Positions 33,778-43,540 of a DNA stretch of 64,000 bases are shown here, piece by piece; within the stretch, counting starts at the first letter, position 1; each line of letters opens with the position of its first letter. Position numbers and translations under genes: made by a program. This DNA comes from AP-15 sp963698995 (GTDB taxonomy: Bacteria > Pseudomonadota > Alphaproteobacteria > ATCC43930 > CGMCC-115725), in contig CAVOTD010000027.1 in the NCBI GenBank assembly GCA_963698995.1, forward strand, positions 231,129 to 295,128, in the 5' to 3' direction. The notes under the pieces are model-generated. The model did not search any database. It was given only the letters and a program-made list of their open reading frames with translations, and had not been told where the DNA came from.

Positions 33778-34936
33778 AAAGCGCGCTGCAGCTCGTCGAC
33801 CAGATCAACCCGTTCCCAGGAGAAACCGCCATCGGGGTCGGGCTGACGGCCGAAATGGCCGTACGCGGAAGTGCGCGTATAAATCGGCTTGTTCAGGTCG
33901 AGATGCGTGCGAATCCCGCGCGGCGACAGATCCATCAGCTCCTGCAGCACCAAAGCGAGCTTTTGCTCGTCCGCCGCTCCGGCGGTATCGACATAGAAGG
34001 ACAGCGGCTTGGCGACGCCGATCGCATACGCGATCTGTATCGTGCAGCGTTCCGCCAGTCCGGCGGCGACGACGTTCTTCGCCAAATAGCGCGCGGCATA
34101 AGCGGCCGAGCGGTCGACCTTGGTCGGGTCCTTGCCGGAGAACGCGCCGCCGCCGTGCGGCGCCGCACCGCCATAGGTATCGACGATGATCTTGCGGCCG
34201 GTAACGCCGGCATCGCCGTCGGGGCCGCCTATCACAAAACGGCCGGTCGGGTTAACGAGAAAGTTCTGTTCCTCGCACATCCAGCCCTCGGGCAAGGTTT
34301 CGAGAACGTAAGGTCGTACAATCTCGCGCACCTCCTCGGTTTCGATCCGGTCGGAATGCTGGATCGACACGACGATCTTGGTCGCCCGCACCGGCTTGCC
34401 ATCGACGATATTGCAGGGTTACCTGGCTCTTCGCATCGGGACCCAGCAATGGCGTCCGCTGGGCATGCCGAGCCTTGGACAGGCGAGCGTAGGATGGCGT
34501 GCGCGTAGAAGATCGGGGCCGGCATCAGATCGGGCGTCTCACCGCAAGCATATCCGAACATCATCCCTTGGTCGCCGGCGCCCTCGTCTTTGTTGCCGGA
34601 AGCGTCGACCCCTTGCGCGATATCCGACGACTGGCCGTGGATCAGACATTTGACCGCGGCCGATTGCCAATGAAAATTCTCCTGTTCGTAGCCGATCTCG
34701 CGAATCGCCTTGCGCGCCACCTCGATCAGCCTTTCGCTGGTGATCGAAGCCGGGCCGCGGACTTCGCCGGCGAGCACCACGCGATTGGTCGTAACCAGCG
34801 CCTCGACGCCACACCGCGCTTGTGGTTCGACAGCCAGAAAGGTGTCGACGATCGCGTCGGAAATGCGGTCGCAAATCTTGTCGGGATGGCCCTCCGACAC
34901 AGACTCGCTGGTGAACACGAAATCGCGGTTGGCCAA
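33774..34936 (-). CDS. metK: S-adenosylmethionine synthetase (frameshifted as read)
   Basis: Makes AdoMet from methionine and ATP. The N-terminal part, FTSESVSEGHPDKICDRISD, runs to GAGDQGMMFGYACGETPDLM in one frame; ARHAQRTPLLGPDAKSQVTL is in a second; RATKIVVSIQHSD and GGPDGDAGVTGRKIIVDTYG to the end are in a third. Single surplus bases near 34488 and 34407 explain this; the repaired length is about 386. A conserved single-copy enzyme, so a true double knock-out is very unlikely. Its stop touches the trmB coding region. Confidence 0.95.
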
Positions 34937-35060
34937 AGGACTGCCTTTCCGAAAGCCTCAAGAAAAACGCAGCGTAGCGAGTGGGCGTTGATGCAACCTT
35001 GCGCCAGGAGCGTCAAGGGTCGATTTTCTCGCGGGCGATCGCCCGGCCTGATCGGCAGCG

Positions 35061-35522
35061 CTACGCTCCGGAAACCCGCTCGCCGCCGCCTGCCAGGGCC
35101 CGGGCGAGTTCGAACAAGCGGCGCCGCAAAGCCGGATCGTCGATCCTGTAATAGGCGCTGACCAGCTCGACGGTCTCGCGCCGGCGCAGCGGATCGGAGT
35201 CGAACGCCTCCGCCGCGGGCTCGGCAAACCCTGCCGGGATCGCCGGCGCGCGCACCGGGTCCATATCGTCGAAGAAGAAGGAAACCGGTACATCCAATAC
35301 TCGGCTCAGATCGTGCAGCCGGCTGGCGCCGATCCGATTGGCGCCGCGCTCGTATTTCTGCACCTGCTGGAAGGTCAACCCGATCGCCTCTCCAAGCCTC
35401 TCCTGGCTCAGGCCGAGCATATTCCGGCGGAGCCGCACGCGGGAGCCGACATGGACATCGATCGGGTTCGGCTTGTCGCCCTTTCGGCGCCCGGGGCGCC
35501 GGGTCTGTTGTTGCATCGCCAT
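35061..35522 (-). CDS. XRE-family helix-turn-helix regulator
   Basis: 153 residues. A helix-turn-helix of Cro/SinR type is at residues about 27-80 (LGLSQERLGEAIGLTFQQVQ, then KYERGANRIGASRLHDLSRV). The C-terminal half has two predicted helices, RRRETVELVSAYYRID and LRRRLFELARAL. It sits between lnt and metK, where many alphaproteobacteria have a similar small regulator. Targets are unknown. The ATG at 35522 or 35516 can serve as the start. Confidence 0.88.
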   Translation of the reverse strand: MAMQQQTRRPGRRKGDKPNPIDVHVGSRVRLRRNMLGLSQERLGEAIGLTFQQVQKYERGANRIGASRLHDLSRVLDVPVSFFFDDMDPVRAPAIPAGFAEPAAEAFDSDPLRRRETVELVSAYYRIDDPALRRRLFELARALAGGGERVSGA

Positions 35523-35668
35523 TGGTCGATCGCCCTAGCGGAAATAGTAGGAGTGTTTTGATAAGGCACCCGGTCGATTGCGGTCAACAACGAGTGTTAA
35601 CGCGGCCTAACCGGTTGCATTTCTAAACCATTATTTGCAGGCAATTCTCGGAGGTGCTCCGGAGGCGA

Positions 35669-37285
35669 TTAGCGGAACCGAAACACAACCGTGAGTGCTC
35701 CGAGGAGTAGCAGCGCAAGGAAAATCCAATCGCCGCCCCGAGAGTAGAGCGTCGTCGGCCCTGCGGCCGGCAACGGAAGATCGGCATAGCCGACAGTGTC
35801 GAGATCGATGCGCGCGACAACGCGGCCTGCCGCATCGACCACCCCGCTGACTCCGTTGTTGGCAACGCGCACCAGCGGCAATCCTTCTTCGACGGCGCGC
35901 GTCCGGGCGATCGCAAAGTGCTGAAAGGGGCCGGAGCTTCGTCCGTACCAGGCATCGTTGGTGATATTCAGCAGCCAGCCCGGCCGGTCCGCTTCATCGA
36001 CGATCGCCCCCGGGAAAATCGCTTCGTAGCAAATCAGCGGAGCAAACGACGGAAGCCCCGCCAGCTCGATCGTCCGGGGGCCAGGACCGGACGAGTAATC
36101 GAGGTTTCCGGGGGTGATCTTCTGCACCGGCAAAACATTGCGGAACGGCACGTATTCGCCGAATGGGACCAGGTGCGCTTTGTCGTAGCGGGCGACAATT
36201 TCACCAGCTTGATTTATCGCATCGAGGCTGTTCCAGATCTGCCCGATGGCGCCTGTGGCCGGTGCCGCCCGTACCGCGCCGGTGATCACGTAACCGCGGC
36301 TTGGCGCGACAGCGCCGATCTCCTGCCGGTGGTATGCGTCGCGCCCGAGCAGGTAGGGGGTAGCCGCCTCAGGCCACACCACCGCCGCGATTCGACGAGC
36401 GGCCGGGGCGCTGCTGAGATCAAGGAGCAACCGGAAATTACGTTGCGCGGCAGCCGGGTCCCACTTCATCGTCTGCGGGATCGAGGGTTGCACGATTCGC
36501 AGCCAAATGCCGCTTTCGGTCGTCGGGGCGGTTGCCAATCGGATGGCACCTGCGAGGCCCGGCAACAGGACCAGCAGCCCCGCAGCGATCACCGGGGCCA
36601 ATCGCCGCCCCGGCGATGTCGGCGCCAGCAATGGTATCCCGAGAAGGGCGGGTAGCGAGGCGGCAAGAACCGTCAGGAAACCAAGCCCGTAGATCCCGAC
36701 CCAGGCGGTGCTCTGCAGCATCACGAGCGCCCCGGGGAAGCCCCCGGACCAGGCGTAGCCGATCAGATTCCACGGCAGCCCGGTGAATGCATGTCCGCGG
36801 ACCCACTCGGCCGCGCTCCAGGCGATTGCAAAAGCCACGATCCTCGCGGCGCCCCGCAATCTCAGGTGTTTGACGAAGAGATTGGTGGCCAGCAACGCCA
36901 GGCCAACGTAAAGTGCCAATGCCGCCGGGAGTCCGGCCGCAGCCACCGGCACCAGCCACCAGAAATTGGCGATATCGACAAACAGGGCCGCAGCGATCCA
37001 ATAAAGGCCGCTGACGAAAAAACCGAAGCCAAAGGCGTAACCCAGGCGAAAGGATGCCCACGAACCGGCGCTGCCCTCGTCCAACCACAGAAGGCCCGGG
37101 AATGCGACCAGCAGAAGCGGTGTCAGGTCGATCGGCGGAAGCGTTGCCGTCGCGCCGATGCCGAGCAAAAACGCGAGGCCGAAGCGCCGCCATCCCGACA
37201 TCGCGGCGAGCCGGTAAGCCAGGCCGCAGAGCGGGGTCTCGACCCGGGAGCCGGGCTGGATCCGTAAAACCGATGCCTCAGGCAT
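35669..37285 (-). CDS. lnt: Apolipoprotein N-acyltransferase
   Basis: Adds the third acyl chain to lipoproteins in the inner membrane. 538 residues: six or more N-terminal membrane helices, then a nitrilase domain with the catalytic triad visible as Glu in VVWPEAATPYLLG, Lys in RYDKAHLVPFGEYVPF and Cys in APLICYEAIFPG, and one last C-terminal helix. The start is the ATG at 37285 (MPEASVLRIQPGS), eight bases inside the end of the corC gene. Confidence 0.96.
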   Translation of the reverse strand: MPEASVLRIQPGSRVETPLCGLAYRLAAMSGWRRFGLAFLLGIGATATLPPIDLTPLLLVAFPGLLWLDEGSAGSWASFRLGYAFGFGFFVSGLYWIAAALFVDIANFWWLVPVAAAGLPAALALYVGLALLATNLFVKHLRLRGAARIVAFAIAWSAAEWVRGHAFTGLPWNLIGYAWSGGFPGALVMLQSTAWVGIYGLGFLTVLAASLPALLGIPLLAPTSPGRRLAPVIAAGLLVLLPGLAGAIRLATAPTTESGIWLRIVQPSIPQTMKWDPAAAQRNFRLLLDLSSAPAARRIAAVVWPEAATPYLLGRDAYHRQEIGAVAPSRGYVITGAVRAAPATGAIGQIWNSLDAINQAGEIVARYDKAHLVPFGEYVPFRNVLPVQKITPGNLDYSSGPGPRTIELAGLPSFAPLICYEAIFPGAIVDEADRPGWLLNITNDAWYGRSSGPFQHFAIARTRAVEEGLPLVRVANNGVSGVVDAAGRVVARIDLDTVGYADLPLPAAGPTTLYSRGGDWIFLALLLLGALTVVFRFR

Positions 37286-38195
37286 TATTTGCGCCCCCGC
37301 CGCCGGTCTCTGCCGGCGGGCGGCGCACGCGCAATCGCTTGATTCTACGCGGATCGGCGTCGAGCACTTCGAATTCGATGCCCGAGGGATGGGCGATGAC
37401 TTCGCCGCGCTTTGGCACGCGGCCGGCGAGGCCGGAGACCAGTCCGCCGAGCGTGTCGACCTCTTCTTGGTCTCCGATAGGGCGCAATCGGATGCCCTGG
37501 CGTTGCTCGAGCACTTCGATCGGAGTGCGCGCGTCGGCAATCAAACTCCCATCGACCCGTTCGACGAGGTTAGGCCCGTCTGCGACGTCATGCTCGTCCT
37601 CGATTTCCCCGACGATCTCCTCGATCAGATCCTCGATCGTGACCAGCCCGTCGATGCCGCCGAATTCGTCGACAACCATCGCAATATGGGTCCTCGCCTG
37701 GCGCATCTGGACGAGGAGATCGAGGATCGGTACCGAGGGCGCGACGAACAGCACCTTGCGAAGGATCGGCGCCAGTCTCGTCTCACGCCGCTCCGCCACC
37801 GGGCCGAGCACATCCTTGACGTGGATGAAGCCGATGACATCGTCGAGCGTCTCGCGATAGATCGGGACCCGCGAATGTCCCTGCTCGACCATGCATTTGA
37901 CGACATCGGGAAACGGCGTCTCGACGTCGAGCGCGACGATGTCGACGCGCGGCACCATCGCGTCCGCCGCAGTCTGGTCATGGATCTTGAGGACATTGCC
38001 GATCAACAAGCGCTCATGGCCGCTCAGCGGGCGGGGGTCGTCGGCGACCGGCTCCTCGATCATCTCGTCGATGGTTTCGCGCAAACTCTCGCCATTGCGC
38101 GGGCGCCGGATCAGCCGGAGTATGCTACGCAGACGGCCAAACGATCGATCGTGCTCGGGCTGACCGTTACCTCCTGGCGGCTCGGGATCGCTCAT
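37278..38195 (-). CDS. CorC/HlyC-type CBS domain protein
   Basis: 305 residues. Soluble protein with the motif AADAMVPRVDIVALDVETPF, two CBS domains (residues about 75-200, including HSRVPIYRETLDDVIGFIHV and VVDEFGGIDGLVTIEDLIEE) and a C-terminal transporter-associated CorC_HlyC domain. Family members affect Mg/Co efflux or, in Rhizobiales, are annotated as hemolysins. It overlaps ybeY by four bases and lnt by eight. Confidence 0.9.
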   Translation of the reverse strand: MSDPEPPGGNGQPEHDRSFGRLRSILRLIRRPRNGESLRETIDEMIEEPVADDPRPLSGHERLLIGNVLKIHDQTAADAMVPRVDIVALDVETPFPDVVKCMVEQGHSRVPIYRETLDDVIGFIHVKDVLGPVAERRETRLAPILRKVLFVAPSVPILDLLVQMRQARTHIAMVVDEFGGIDGLVTIEDLIEEIVGEIEDEHDVADGPNLVERVDGSLIADARTPIEVLEQRQGIRLRPIGDQEEVDTLGGLVSGLAGRVPKRGEVIAHPSGIEFEVLDADPRRIKRLRVRRPPAETGGGGANNA

Positions 38196-38734
38196 GGCTC
38201 GGCCAGTTCCGGTTCGATAGCCGACAGGGCGTCACGATAGGGATCCGGAGCCCCGAGCTGCGCGAGGATCGAGCGTTCCAACGACTCCATGATCGCCGCC
38301 TCGGCTGGCGTCAGGTGATCGTAACCGAACAGGTGAAGGACGCCGTGGGCGACCAGATGGCTTACGTGATCGGCGAGCGGTTTTCCCTGCTCGGCTGCTT
38401 CGCGCTGCACCGTTTCCAGAGCCAGCACGACATCGCCTAGCAGAACCGGCGCGCCAACCGGGACCGGAGTCGCCGCGTCCCAAGCCGGAAACGCTAGTAC
38501 ATTTGTCGGCGCATCCTGCCCCCGGTAATCACGGTTGAGACGCTGCTGCTCGGCCGCGTCGGCGAGGGTAATGCCGAGCTCGACCGGTGCCTGCCATGCG
38601 CGCCCGGACGCCGCGAGCACTTGCGTCACCGCGATTTCGGCGGCGTTGCGCGCAAGGCATTCAACCGCCGGGCAAACCCGGCACCAGCCGGTGCAGCTGA
38701 CGGCGACATCGATCGTACAGATCAAATCCATCAC
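38192..38734 (-). CDS. ybeY: Endoribonuclease YbeY (16S rRNA maturation)
   Basis: 180 residues. The Zn-binding signature H-x3-H-x5-H is seen in SHLVAHGVLHLFGYDH; NRDYRGQDAPTNVLAFP is the other conserved block. Acts in 16S 3'-end processing and rRNA quality control. The N-terminal 35 residues include four Cys (CTIDVAVSCTGWCRVC), which is unusual and may be non-native. It overlaps phoH by four bases (ATGA type). Confidence 0.95.
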   Translation of the reverse strand: MMDLICTIDVAVSCTGWCRVCPAVECLARNAAEIAVTQVLAASGRAWQAPVELGITLADAAEQQRLNRDYRGQDAPTNVLAFPAWDAATPVPVGAPVLLGDVVLALETVQREAAEQGKPLADHVSHLVAHGVLHLFGYDHLTPAEAAIMESLERSILAQLGAPDPYRDALSAIEPELAEP

Positions 38735-39744
38735 GATTGACCAGAGCGCATCGCACGCTCGCGCGCCTCGTATGCGCGAACAATGCGCGCGACGAGTTCG
38801 TGCCGGACCACATCGCTATCGCTAAACCGTATGGTGGCGATTCCGTCGACGCCGCTCAAGGTGTCGAGCGCTTCGGCCAGACCCGAGCGGGCGCCGGCGG
38901 GCAGATCCACTTGGGTCGGATCACCGGTCACCGCCATGCGCGAGGCCTCTCCGAGCCGGGTCAGAAACATCTTCATCTGTACCGGCGTGGTGTTCTGCGC
39001 CTCATCGAGGATCGCGAAAGCGCGCGACAGCGTGCGCCCGCGCATGAACGCGAGCGGGGCCACCTCGATCTCGCCGCTACCGAGCCGCCGCGCCAGTTGA
39101 TCCGCCGGCAACATGTCGTTCAGCGCGTCGAAAATCGGCCGCAGGTAAGGATCGACCTTGTCGCGCAAATCGCCCGGCAGGAAACCTAGCCGCTCGCCCG
39201 CCTCGACAGCGGGCCGCGTCAGGATGATGCGCTCGACGCGTCCGCTCATCAGGAGATCGACTGCGGCGGCTACCGCGAGGTAGGTCTTGCCAGTGCCGGC
39301 CGGCCCAAGGCCGAAGACGAGGTCGCTTTCGCGCAGCGCTTTAATATAGGTGGCTTGGCCCGGCGACCGCGCCGTGATACGCCGCTTGCGGGTGCGGAAC
39401 ACCGGGTCTTCGCGCCAAAGGCTCAAGCTCTTGTCGCCGAGTTCGGCCTCGGCCAGCCGAATGGCGGCCTCGACCGCCGGCAGATCGACCTCCTGTCCGC
39501 GTTTGAGGCGGTCATAGAGCTGAGACAAGGCAAGATGGGCGGCCTCGGTCGCCGACGCCGGGCCCGAGATCGCGAGCCGGTTGCCGCGGGTTACAACGGA
39601 CACGCCGAGTTGCCGCTCAATACGGTCGAGGTGCTGATCGCGTTCCCCGTAGAGCAGAGGCAGCAGCAGATTGTCGTCGAATTCCAGCTGCGTGCGCCCT
39701 CCGGCCAGTTCGCCACTGACGATCTCGGGCGACAGCCCGGTCAT
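38731..39744 (-). CDS. PhoH-like ATPase (PhoL)
   Basis: 337 residues. P-loop ATPase with Walker A GLGPAGTGKTYLAVAAAV, ILTRPAVEAGERLGFLPGDL and Walker B AFAILDEAQNTTPVQMKMFL. The N-terminal 100 residues form the KH-like domain usual for the PhoH form linked to ybeY, thought to aid RNA metabolism. The ATG at 39744 overlaps the miaB stop. Confidence 0.94.
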   Translation of the reverse strand: MTGLSPEIVSGELAGGRTQLEFDDNLLLPLLYGERDQHLDRIERQLGVSVVTRGNRLAISGPASATEAAHLALSQLYDRLKRGQEVDLPAVEAAIRLAEAELGDKSLSLWREDPVFRTRKRRITARSPGQATYIKALRESDLVFGLGPAGTGKTYLAVAAAVDLLMSGRVERIILTRPAVEAGERLGFLPGDLRDKVDPYLRPIFDALNDMLPADQLARRLGSGEIEVAPLAFMRGRTLSRAFAILDEAQNTTPVQMKMFLTRLGEASRMAVTGDPTQVDLPAGARSGLAEALDTLSGVDGIATIRFSDSDVVRHELVARIVRAYEARERAMRSGQS

Positions 39745-41127
39745 TGCGCCACACCGGCAAGCCGGCCCGACAGGCTGTTGGTGCCGGCATCGGTGATCAG
39801 CGCAGGCAGGATGTCGCCAATCCCTTCCGCGGCGGCTGCGACATGCACGCTCTGCAGATAGGGGCTGCGTCCGACCAGCTGGCCGGCGTGCCGGCCCGAC
39901 TTTTCGAACAGGACGGGCAGGATGCGACCGACGCACGCCTCGTTAAACTGGCGCTGTTGCTTCGACAGCAGCTGCTGCAAAGCAGCGAGTCGCTCGGACT
40001 TGACCGGTTCCGGAACCTGCTTGGCAGCCGCCGCCGCGGGGGTTCCGGGCCGCGGCGAATATTTAAAGGAGAAGGCTTGAGCGAAAGAGACCGCACCGAC
40101 GAGATCGAGTGTGGCGCGGAAATCCTCGTCGCTCTCGCCGGGATGACCAACGATCAGATCGGTGGACAAAGCGAGATCGCCGCGCGCTGCCCGCAGGCGA
40201 TCGACAATCCGACGGTAGTCGGCGACGGTGTGTCGCCGGTGCATCATCGCGAGCACGCGGTCCGAACCGCTTTGCACCGGCAGGTGCAAGAACGGCATAA
40301 GCCGGGGGACTTCACGATGGGCGGCAATCAACTGGTCGTCGACGTCGCAAGGATGCGAGGTCGTATAGCGAATCCGTTCGAGCCCGGGCAGTTCGGCGAG
40401 CTGGCGGATCAGCGCGCCCAACCCGGCTTCTCTGCCATCGGCGCCGGGGCCGTGATAGGCATTGACGTTTTGCCCGAGCAGCGTGATCTCACGCGCCCCG
40501 CTGCGAACGAGACGGCGCGCCTCGGCCAAAACCTGCATGACCGGACGCGAGTATTCCGCACCTCTAGTATAGGGTACGACGCAAAAGCTGCAGAACTTGT
40601 CGCAGCCTTCCTGCACGGTCAAGAAAGCAGTAACACCAGTCGGGCCGGCGGCGTCGGGCAAGAAGTCGAATTTACGCTCCGCCGGAAAGCTCGCGTCAAA
40701 CACCCCAGCGCCCTCGGTTCGTAGGGCGCGGGCGACGAATTCGGGCAACCGATGATAGCTCTGCGGGCCAAATACGAGGTCGACGCAAGGCGCGCGGCGT
40801 TTTATTTCGGCGCCCTCGGCTTGCGCCACGCAACCGGACACCGCGACGATCATCCGGCCGCCACGCCCAGCCTTGGCAATTTTAAGCCGGCGGATCGTCC
40901 CCAGTTCGGAGTACAACTTTTCCGCCGCTTTTTCCCGAATGTGGCAAGTGTTCAGGATGACGAGATCGGCATCCTGAGGCACCTCGGCGACCGCATACCC
41001 GAGCGGCGCCAGAAGGTCGGCCATACGCCCCGAAATCATAGACATTCATCTGGCAGCCATATGTCTTGATATAGACGCGCTTTAACGCGTCCCGAGCCGC
41101 CCCTGGCGTGGTTGCTGTGTCGGTCAT
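39741..41127 (-). CDS. miaB: tRNA-2-methylthio-N6-dimethylallyladenosine synthase (frameshifted as read near 41033)
   Basis: Radical-SAM methylthiotransferase acting on A37 of tRNAs. The start MTDTATTPGAARDALKRVYI with the first cluster Cys in KTYGCQMNVYD is in one frame; the rest from SGRMADLLAPLGYA, with NTCHIREKA, SGCVAQ, the radical-SAM motif CDKFCSFC and a C-terminal TRAM domain, is in the next. One surplus T in GATTTCGG near 41033 joins them. Repaired length about 461. It overlaps plsC by four bases. Confidence 0.95.
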
Positions 41128-41990
41128 CCGGGGGCGCCCTGCGCGATCGCGGCCGGGAGCCTTCGCGGAACTGGCGAGCGGGCCACCGGAGCCGGCGGTT
41201 CCGGCATCGGCTGCGGCCGGCCGAACAGCGCGCCGGCGACGCCTCCCGCGATCCGGGCGTGGCAGTAGCCGGCCAACGCCTTGCGCGATCCGCAATCGGT
41301 AAGAGATGTCGGCGGGTGGAATTCGACCACCGCCTCGACAGTCCCGAGCCCTATCATGCTCCAAAGGTGCGGCGCCAGATTGACGTCACCGTACCATGCG
41401 AAGAACGGTCGATATAGCCTTCCGATAGGCATCCCATCGAGCCGAGTATAAGCGAGGGAGACCGGCTGCACGGTTATCGCGGGAAAGTCCTTTTCCTGCT
41501 GTGCGGCGCCGAACAATGCGCTTTTGAACGGCAGCACGCGATTGCCGTCCCCGCTTGTCCCCTCCGGAAACAGAATCAATGCATCGCCGGCGGCCAGCCG
41601 CTGGCTGATGGCGTCGCGCTGGCCGGCGGTGCTGCGCACCTGCCGGTCGACAAAGACGCTGCGCTGCAACTTGGCGAGCCAGCCGAAATACGGCCAATCC
41701 GCGACTTCGGACTTGGCGATAAAAGATCCGGGAATGACCGAGCCGAGGATCGTGATGTCGGTGTACGAGATGTGATTTGCCGCGAACAGAACCGGGCGTT
41801 CCGCGGTCGGCGTCCCGATCACTTGAAGCCGGAACCCGAGAATGCGGCAGCACAAACGGTGATAAAAGACCGGCAGCGTGCTCGTCCAGCGCCGGTGCAA
41901 GACCAGTCCGGCGATCTGCACCGGCATCAGGCTCACCGTCCAGGCGAGATACAACGCGAGACGTGCGACTCTCAGCGTCGGAGAGCCCAT
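41124..41990 (-). CDS. 1-acyl-sn-glycerol-3-phosphate (or lyso-ornithine lipid) acyltransferase
   Basis: 288-residue membrane-bound PlsC-family acyltransferase. The catalytic H-x4-D is in FAANHISYTDITILG, and the phosphate-binding FPEGTSGDGNRVLPF follows about 70 residues later. One N-terminal membrane helix (LALYLAWTVSLMPVQIAGLV). Because the next gene upstream is OlsB-like, this could be OlsA, which completes ornithine lipids, rather than general PlsC; the sequence cannot separate the two. Four bases apart from the olsB-like gene. Confidence 0.88.
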   Translation of the reverse strand: MGSPTLRVARLALYLAWTVSLMPVQIAGLVLHRRWTSTLPVFYHRLCCRILGFRLQVIGTPTAERPVLFAANHISYTDITILGSVIPGSFIAKSEVADWPYFGWLAKLQRSVFVDRQVRSTAGQRDAISQRLAAGDALILFPEGTSGDGNRVLPFKSALFGAAQQEKDFPAITVQPVSLAYTRLDGMPIGRLYRPFFAWYGDVNLAPHLWSMIGLGTVEAVVEFHPPTSLTDCGSRKALAGYCHARIAGGVAGALFGRPQPMPEPPAPVARSPVPRRLPAAIAQGAPG

Positions 41991-41994
41991 GGCG

Positions 41995-42885
41995 TCAAGC
42001 GGCCCACGTTTCCTTGAACTGCCGTTCGAAATGACGCGAATACTTTCCGGTGACGAGATCGGTCTTGACCAGAATACATACGTCGGTGGTGTTGAACTGC
42101 GCGTCGATCACAGCGCCGTCGCCGACAAAGCCACCGAGCCGCATATATCCTTTGATCAACGGCGGCAGCGCCGCGACGGCTTGCGCCGCATCAATCGCGC
42201 GGCGATCGAGCCGGCACATCTCGACATAGCGTTCGGCGAGCGCCCGCGGCCGCAGGCCGGGTGGTGCCCGGTGATGGTGGTGCAAGTAAGAGAGCGGCGT
42301 CGCGAGCGCATCGGGGTCGGTACCCGGCAGGCTGGCGCAACCAAACATCAGGACGATGTGGTAATGAAACACATAGGCAGCGATGCCGCTCCACAGCAGC
42401 TGCATTGCCGGCCGCTGGCGGTAGGCGGGGTCGACGCACGAGCGGCCCAGCTCGAGGATCTCGCCGGGATGAACCACCAGCGGCGAGATGTCGAACTCGT
42501 TTGCCGAGTAGAAACCGCCGAGCTGGGCTGCGTTATCGCGCCGGATCAAGCGGTAGGTGCCGACGACGCTATCGGCGCCGGCGCCGCGGCCGTGGTCGAT
42601 AACGAGGAGATGATCACAAGCCTCGTCGAAATGATCGATGTCGCGCTGCCGGCGGGCCATTTCGGGCAGCGGCTGCGCGCCCAGGCTCTCGTAGAATATC
42701 CGGTAACGCAGCGCCTGCGCCGCATCGATATCCGCGGCCGTCTCCGCCAGCCTTACTTGCAGCGGACCGGACCGGAGGTCGACAATGCGATCGAGCGCGT
42801 GGCTTGCCGCTTCGGCCGGAGGGGAAGGCTCGATCGCAAAGGCGGGTCGCGCCTCGGGCGCGGTGCCGTTGATCACCCGGCGCAA
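41995..42885 (-). CDS. olsB: OlsB-like ornithine N-acyltransferase (GNAT fold)
   Basis: 296 residues. OlsB transfers a 3-hydroxyacyl chain from ACP to ornithine, the first step of ornithine lipid synthesis. Recognisable blocks are AQALRYRIFYESLGAQ, VVGTYRLIRRD, FDISPLVVHPGEILELGRSC and the family-typical GCASLPGTDPDALATPLSYL. The pairing with a PlsC-type gene four bases downstream supports a complete olsB-olsA route to ornithine lipids, often induced by phosphate limitation. Confidence 0.85.
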   Translation of the reverse strand: MRRVINGTAPEARPAFAIEPSPPAEAASHALDRIVDLRSGPLQVRLAETAADIDAAQALRYRIFYESLGAQPLPEMARRQRDIDHFDEACDHLLVIDHGRGAGADSVVGTYRLIRRDNAAQLGGFYSANEFDISPLVVHPGEILELGRSCVDPAYRQRPAMQLLWSGIAAYVFHYHIVLMFGCASLPGTDPDALATPLSYLHHHHRAPPGLRPRALAERYVEMCRLDRRAIDAAQAVAALPPLIKGYMRLGGFVGDGAVIDAQFNTTDVCILVKTDLVTGKYSRHFERQFKETWAA

Positions 42886-42967
42886 CCCGGTTGCGACCGG
42901 CAGGTCGGCTCCGACGACTTCGCCATGGTCCCTCCGGGTAGATGCCGCTCAGCCGAATGACAGCCGG

Positions 42968-43399
42968 TCATTCCCGATCGGACCGAGATTTCCCATGACG
43001 CGGCACCGCATAGAGCTCAAGCCGATGTCCGACCAGGTCGTAGCCAAGCTCATCGGCGACCAGCTGCTGCAACCGTTCGATCTCCTCATTGCGAAACTCG
43101 ATCACGCGACCGGATTGCAGGTCAATCAAATGGTCGTGGTGGGCGCTCGGCATCTCCTCGTAGCGGGACCGGCCATCACCGAAATCGTGCCGTGCGAGGA
43201 TGTTGGCCTCCTCGAACAATCGAACCGTGCGATAGACGGTGGCGATGCTGATGCGGGGATCGATCGCGGTGGCCCGTCGGTAGACCTGTTCGACATCGGG
43301 ATGATCGGCGGATTCCGATAGGACGCGCGCAATGACCCGGCGCTGCTCGGTCATCTTCAGGCCTTTATCGTGACAGAGCTGCTCAAGCCGCGGGATCAT
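42968..43399 (-). CDS. fur: Fur-family transcriptional regulator
   Basis: 143 residues. DNA-binding part GLKMTEQRRVIARVLSESAD with ISIATVYRTVRLFEEANIL; metal site region YEEMPSAHHDHLIDLQSG. In alphaproteobacteria such proteins may act as Mur (manganese) rather than Fur, so metal specificity is open. The ATG at 43399 has GGAGACGCG upstream; longer starts at 43435 and 43450 are possible. It stands upstream of the olsB-plsC-miaB series on the same strand. Confidence 0.9.
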   Translation of the reverse strand: MIPRLEQLCHDKGLKMTEQRRVIARVLSESADHPDVEQVYRRATAIDPRISIATVYRTVRLFEEANILARHDFGDGRSRYEEMPSAHHDHLIDLQSGRVIEFRNEEIERLQQLVADELGYDLVGHRLELYAVPRHGKSRSDRE

Positions 43400-43540
43400 C
43401 GCGTCTCCGTCATGGCGAGCCTCATCCGCTGGCATTGTATCCGAAAGCATCCGGTTCGACTACTTCTCCCAATGGCTCATCGAAGGGCGGGGTGATAGGC
43501 CGTCACGACCGGCGTCCCCCGCTATCATGCTTACCGGCGA

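Noticed and set aside
34937..35060. Possible SAM or SAH riboswitch upstream of metK
   Set aside because: The 124-base gap shows no conserved riboswitch core that I could identify by eye; covariance-model scanning would be needed.
33774..41127. metK, nusA, rimP, infB and miaB as pseudogenes
   Set aside because: Single-base insertions in conserved, mostly essential genes with fully conserved sequence on both sides indicate read error, not decay.
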